Below, one piece after another: positions 62,280 to 64,000 of a stretch of 64,000 nt of DNA (positions are counted from its first letter, which is position 1; the number at the start of each line of letters is the position of its first letter). The notes beneath the pieces were generated by a model. The model ran no database searches. It was not told the origin of the DNA and worked only from the letters and a program-made list of their open reading frames with translations. Position numbers and translations under genes: made by a program. The DNA comes from Bacteroidota bacterium (GTDB lineage: Bacteria; Bacteroidota; Bacteroidia; Chitinophagales; Chitinophagaceae), in assembly GCA_018267725.1 (NCBI GenBank), contig JAFDXY010000006.1, positions 1-64,000 on the forward strand. The letters are read 5' to 3'.

Positions 62280-63193
62280 TTCAATAAACTACTAAGTTGG
62301 TTTTCAGATTTTCGAAAAAGATAAGGTATTAAAACAAGTAGGATAGGCGGAAACCATAAACAAATAACCAAAAGAATACCTTGTGGAATGTTCATTTCAT
62401 CAGGATAGGCGGAATATTTGGTAACAATAATAGCTGTTAGAAAAGCCCAACCAACTAAGAAGAAAAGCAAAATCAAACCGATGTTTTGGTAAAAGAAAAT
62501 TGAAAGAGCTAATGCTATCGGCAAAGCAAGTGAAAAAGAAAAAAGTATTGCTGTTTTTATTTTGCTAAGTAGAAATTGTCTTGGACTTTGGTTGTATGTC
62601 CAAACGTAATATTCATTTTCAGGTTTTGTGTAGTAGCTTAATGTTGTTACAAACACAAGCAACATTGCAAATACGCCAAGATTAAAGTTGTTTACGGAAA
62701 CAGCAATAAATGTCAATGCGTATGCCACAAAAAACAGAAAAAATGTGTTTCTAAAACCTGTCGTAAATTCAAATGGTCTTTTTGAAAATGGTGTCCAAAT
62801 TGTAAAGTTCAATGTTGTCCGAAAATTTACAAGAGCTAAAATCGTTGTCAATGCCAAGGGCAAACCTGCAAAAAGAAAAAGTTGCTTGTAAAGTAGAAAA
62901 GCAAAGAAAGGTATTGAGCAAATAAGGTTTTCCGTAATTCTGATTTTTTTTAATTGCGTGTCACCAAAGCAAATTTTTAAAAATTCAGTTCTACGAGTTT
63001 CTGAAAGTTTCCCGATAAGTGTCAAAGCAAAAAGCAAATAGACATAAACCGCAAATTCGGTCTTGTTAAACAAATAAATTGAAAGTCCTACGAAACCAAC
63101 AGTCAATAAAATATAAGCAAGTAACGGTTCAAAGCCTGTGTCTTTAAACCGTCTGTTTGTCATTCTGTATTGAAGTTCAAAATATTCTTTCAC
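62276..63193 (-). CDS. ABC transporter permease
   Basis: 305 residues with about eight hydrophobic helices (PLLAYILLTVGFVGLSIYLF, YVYLLFALTLIGKL, FFAFLLYKQLFLFAGLPLAL, FFLFFVAYALTFIAV, GVFAMLLVFVTTLSYY, ILFSFSLALPIALALSIFFY and more). The N-terminal RMTNRRFKDTGFEPLLAY is cytosolic. No family name can be given. It precedes and overlaps the ATPase gene by 4 bp; a two-component exporter is likely. Confidence 0.75.
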   Translation of the reverse strand: MKEYFELQYRMTNRRFKDTGFEPLLAYILLTVGFVGLSIYLFNKTEFAVYVYLLFALTLIGKLSETRRTEFLKICFGDTQLKKIRITENLICSIPFFAFLLYKQLFLFAGLPLALTTILALVNFRTTLNFTIWTPFSKRPFEFTTGFRNTFFLFFVAYALTFIAVSVNNFNLGVFAMLLVFVTTLSYYTKPENEYYVWTYNQSPRQFLLSKIKTAILFSFSLALPIALALSIFFYQNIGLILLFFLVGWAFLTAIIVTKYSAYPDEMNIPQGILLVICLWFPPILLVLIPYLFRKSENQLSSLLK

Positions 63194-63263
63194 TTCTATT
63201 TATATAGCATTGTTCTATAATAGCTATTAACTTAATATTATATTAGTTGTTTATTTGTTTTAC

Positions 63264-63704
63264 TTATATTTTCCCGTTATATCTTGGGTCAAAATCAACC
63301 ATCCATTCAATTCCGTATTTATCTCTAAACATAGCAAAGTACGAACCCCAAGGGCTATCGCCAATAGGCATTTCAACTTTCCCCCCTACTGAAAGTTCAT
63401 TATAAATTTTATCTGCTTCTTCTCTACTTTCAACACTTATAGATATTTTACTTCTGTTTTCATTTTCGTTATGCTTTCCCATAAATTCCGGTGTATCACT
63501 TGCCATTAACACACTATGCTTTCCAATAGGCAAAGCAATATGCATAATTTTATCTGCTTCTTTTTCTAAGTTCGGGCTTCCTTCAAAACTTAAATCTTTA
63601 AAGCGAACTATAGTAGCAAATTCTCCACCAAAAACCGATTTGTAAAAATTAAATGCTTCTTCTGCATTTCCATTAAAATGAATGTAAGGATTAATTGTTG
63701 CCAT
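63264..63704 (-). CDS. VOC family protein, PhnB-like
   Basis: 146-residue vicinal-oxygen-chelate protein of the PhnB/3-demethylubiquinone-methyltransferase-like group. The opening INPYIHFNGNAEEAFNFYKSVFGGEFATIVRF is characteristic, and a second beta-alpha-beta unit follows with GKVEMPIGDSPWGSYFAMFRDKYGIEWMVDF. Members have no fixed function; some are dioxygenases or resistance proteins. It is 39 bp downstream of the SRPBCC fragment. Confidence 0.85.
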   Translation of the reverse strand: MATINPYIHFNGNAEEAFNFYKSVFGGEFATIVRFKDLSFEGSPNLEKEADKIMHIALPIGKHSVLMASDTPEFMGKHNENENRSKISISVESREEADKIYNELSVGGKVEMPIGDSPWGSYFAMFRDKYGIEWMVDFDPRYNGKI

Positions 63705-63743
63705 AAAATTAAAATTTAATTATTTTCTGTATATGTTATAAAA

Positions 63744-63959
63744 TTAATTTAAAATAGCCTGCCAACCATTTTTTTGCATTTCAACAGGATTTTGATTTTC
63801 AGGATTAAATGTAACTACAATTTCTGTTTGTTTATTGTGATTAATGAATTTAACATTTGCCAACCTTTCTCCAAATTCATACGTAAACTCTTTTTCAAAA
63901 ACTATATGTGAATATTTTGCTTCAAAATCAAATCCAAAACTTCCATCTTTAGCTTCCAT
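63744..63959 (-). pseudogene. Fragment of an SRPBCC (AHSA1-like) gene
   Basis: 71 codons corresponding to the middle and end of an SRPBCC/Aha1-type domain: MEAKDGSFGFDFEAKYSH, and NPENQNPVEMQKNGWQAILN. Full family members have about 60 more N-terminal residues and a final NFKKY-type helix. Upstream the frame stays open for six codons (YPYKAR, a plausible continuation) then reaches a stop at 63978-63980; at the 3' end the stop falls directly after ILN. Both truncations suggest a decayed gene, but the window edge 20 bp further prevents exclusion of a frameshift with the N-terminus beyond it. Confidence 0.5.
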
Positions 63960-64000
63960 TCTTGCTTTATATGGATATTAAATATAACAAAAAAGCGAAA

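Noticed and set aside
1..64000. CRISPR arrays, prophage, integrases or insertion sequences
   Set aside because: No regular repeat-spacer pattern, transposase, integrase or phage structural gene was recognised on either strand.

Overview
The window looks like an ordinary stretch of chromosome from a low-GC member of the Bacteroidota, most probably a Chitinophagales/Chitinophagaceae-like organism. This is inferred from several things: the very AT-rich sequence; several matches to the Bacteroidota -7 box TAnnTTTG ahead of genes and almost no clear Shine-Dalgarno sequences; a PorW/SprE-type type IX secretion lipoprotein; the long Bacteroidota form of signal peptidase I; GSCFA, DUF4199 and CtlX families; and an MiaE-type tRNA hydroxylase. 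No phage, plasmid, transposase, integrase or CRISPR array was seen. The genus cannot be named from the sequence alone.

Layout. 0-7 kb: a GH53 galactanase lipoprotein; histidine-catabolism genes hutI-hutG; divergently from them, two guanidino-group hydrolases (an arginine deiminase-like protein and CtlX); then a sugar-nucleotide reductase-like SDR protein. 7-14 kb: glycolytic pfkA-pyk, then on the minus strand mazG and a very large NtrY-like membrane histidine kinase. 14-25 kb: a YD-repeat secreted protein, a YgjV-GNAT-like fusion, a minus-strand cluster of small membrane proteins (M23-peptidase-like anchor without its catalytic domain, AtpZ, an unnamed membrane protein) ending in a SprT-like metalloprotein, then sprE/porW, penicillin-binding protein 1A and hscA. 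25-34 kb: tyrS, a DinB-superfamily gene, a giant tamB-like gene and bioF. 34-42 kb: miaE, a GSCFA protein, a sialidase lipoprotein, and a minus-strand run purM-ftsE-nudix-rlmB-HMG-CoA lyase. 41-51.5 kb: ribF, a tRNA-Pro(GGG), then a plus-strand run: a degenerate dihydroorotase homologue, DUF4199, two glycosyltransferases, a complete GDP-heptose set (hddA, gmhA, hddC, gmhB), a secreted protein, rlmH and a rhomboid protease. 51.5-58.6 kb: tilS, a coiled-coil membrane protein, glnS, cdd, lepB, a cold-shock protein and an NtrC-like response regulator lacking its DNA-binding domain, all minus strand. 58.7-64 kb: sucC, two tandem hairpins, mgtE, a two-gene ABC exporter, a VOC protein and a broken SRPBCC gene at the edge.

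How the genes work together. HutI and HutG catalyse the last two steps of histidine breakdown to glutamate; the deiminase and CtlX beside them would take arginine to citrulline and on to ornithine. HddA, GmhA, HddC and GmhB suffice to make GDP-D-glycero-alpha-D-manno-heptose from sedoheptulose 7-phosphate, and the two adjacent glycosyltransferases are natural candidates to use or extend the glycan. SprE, PBP1A, TamB, LepB and FtsE are envelope functions.

The most unusual signals are small: a dispersed two-block repeat found twice, a REP-like hairpin, a repeat-like in-frame insertion in ribF, a dihydroorotase homologue lacking metal ligands, a response regulator with an altered GAFTGA loop, and tandem hairpins between sucC and mgtE. 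I did not find a large new multi-gene system here.
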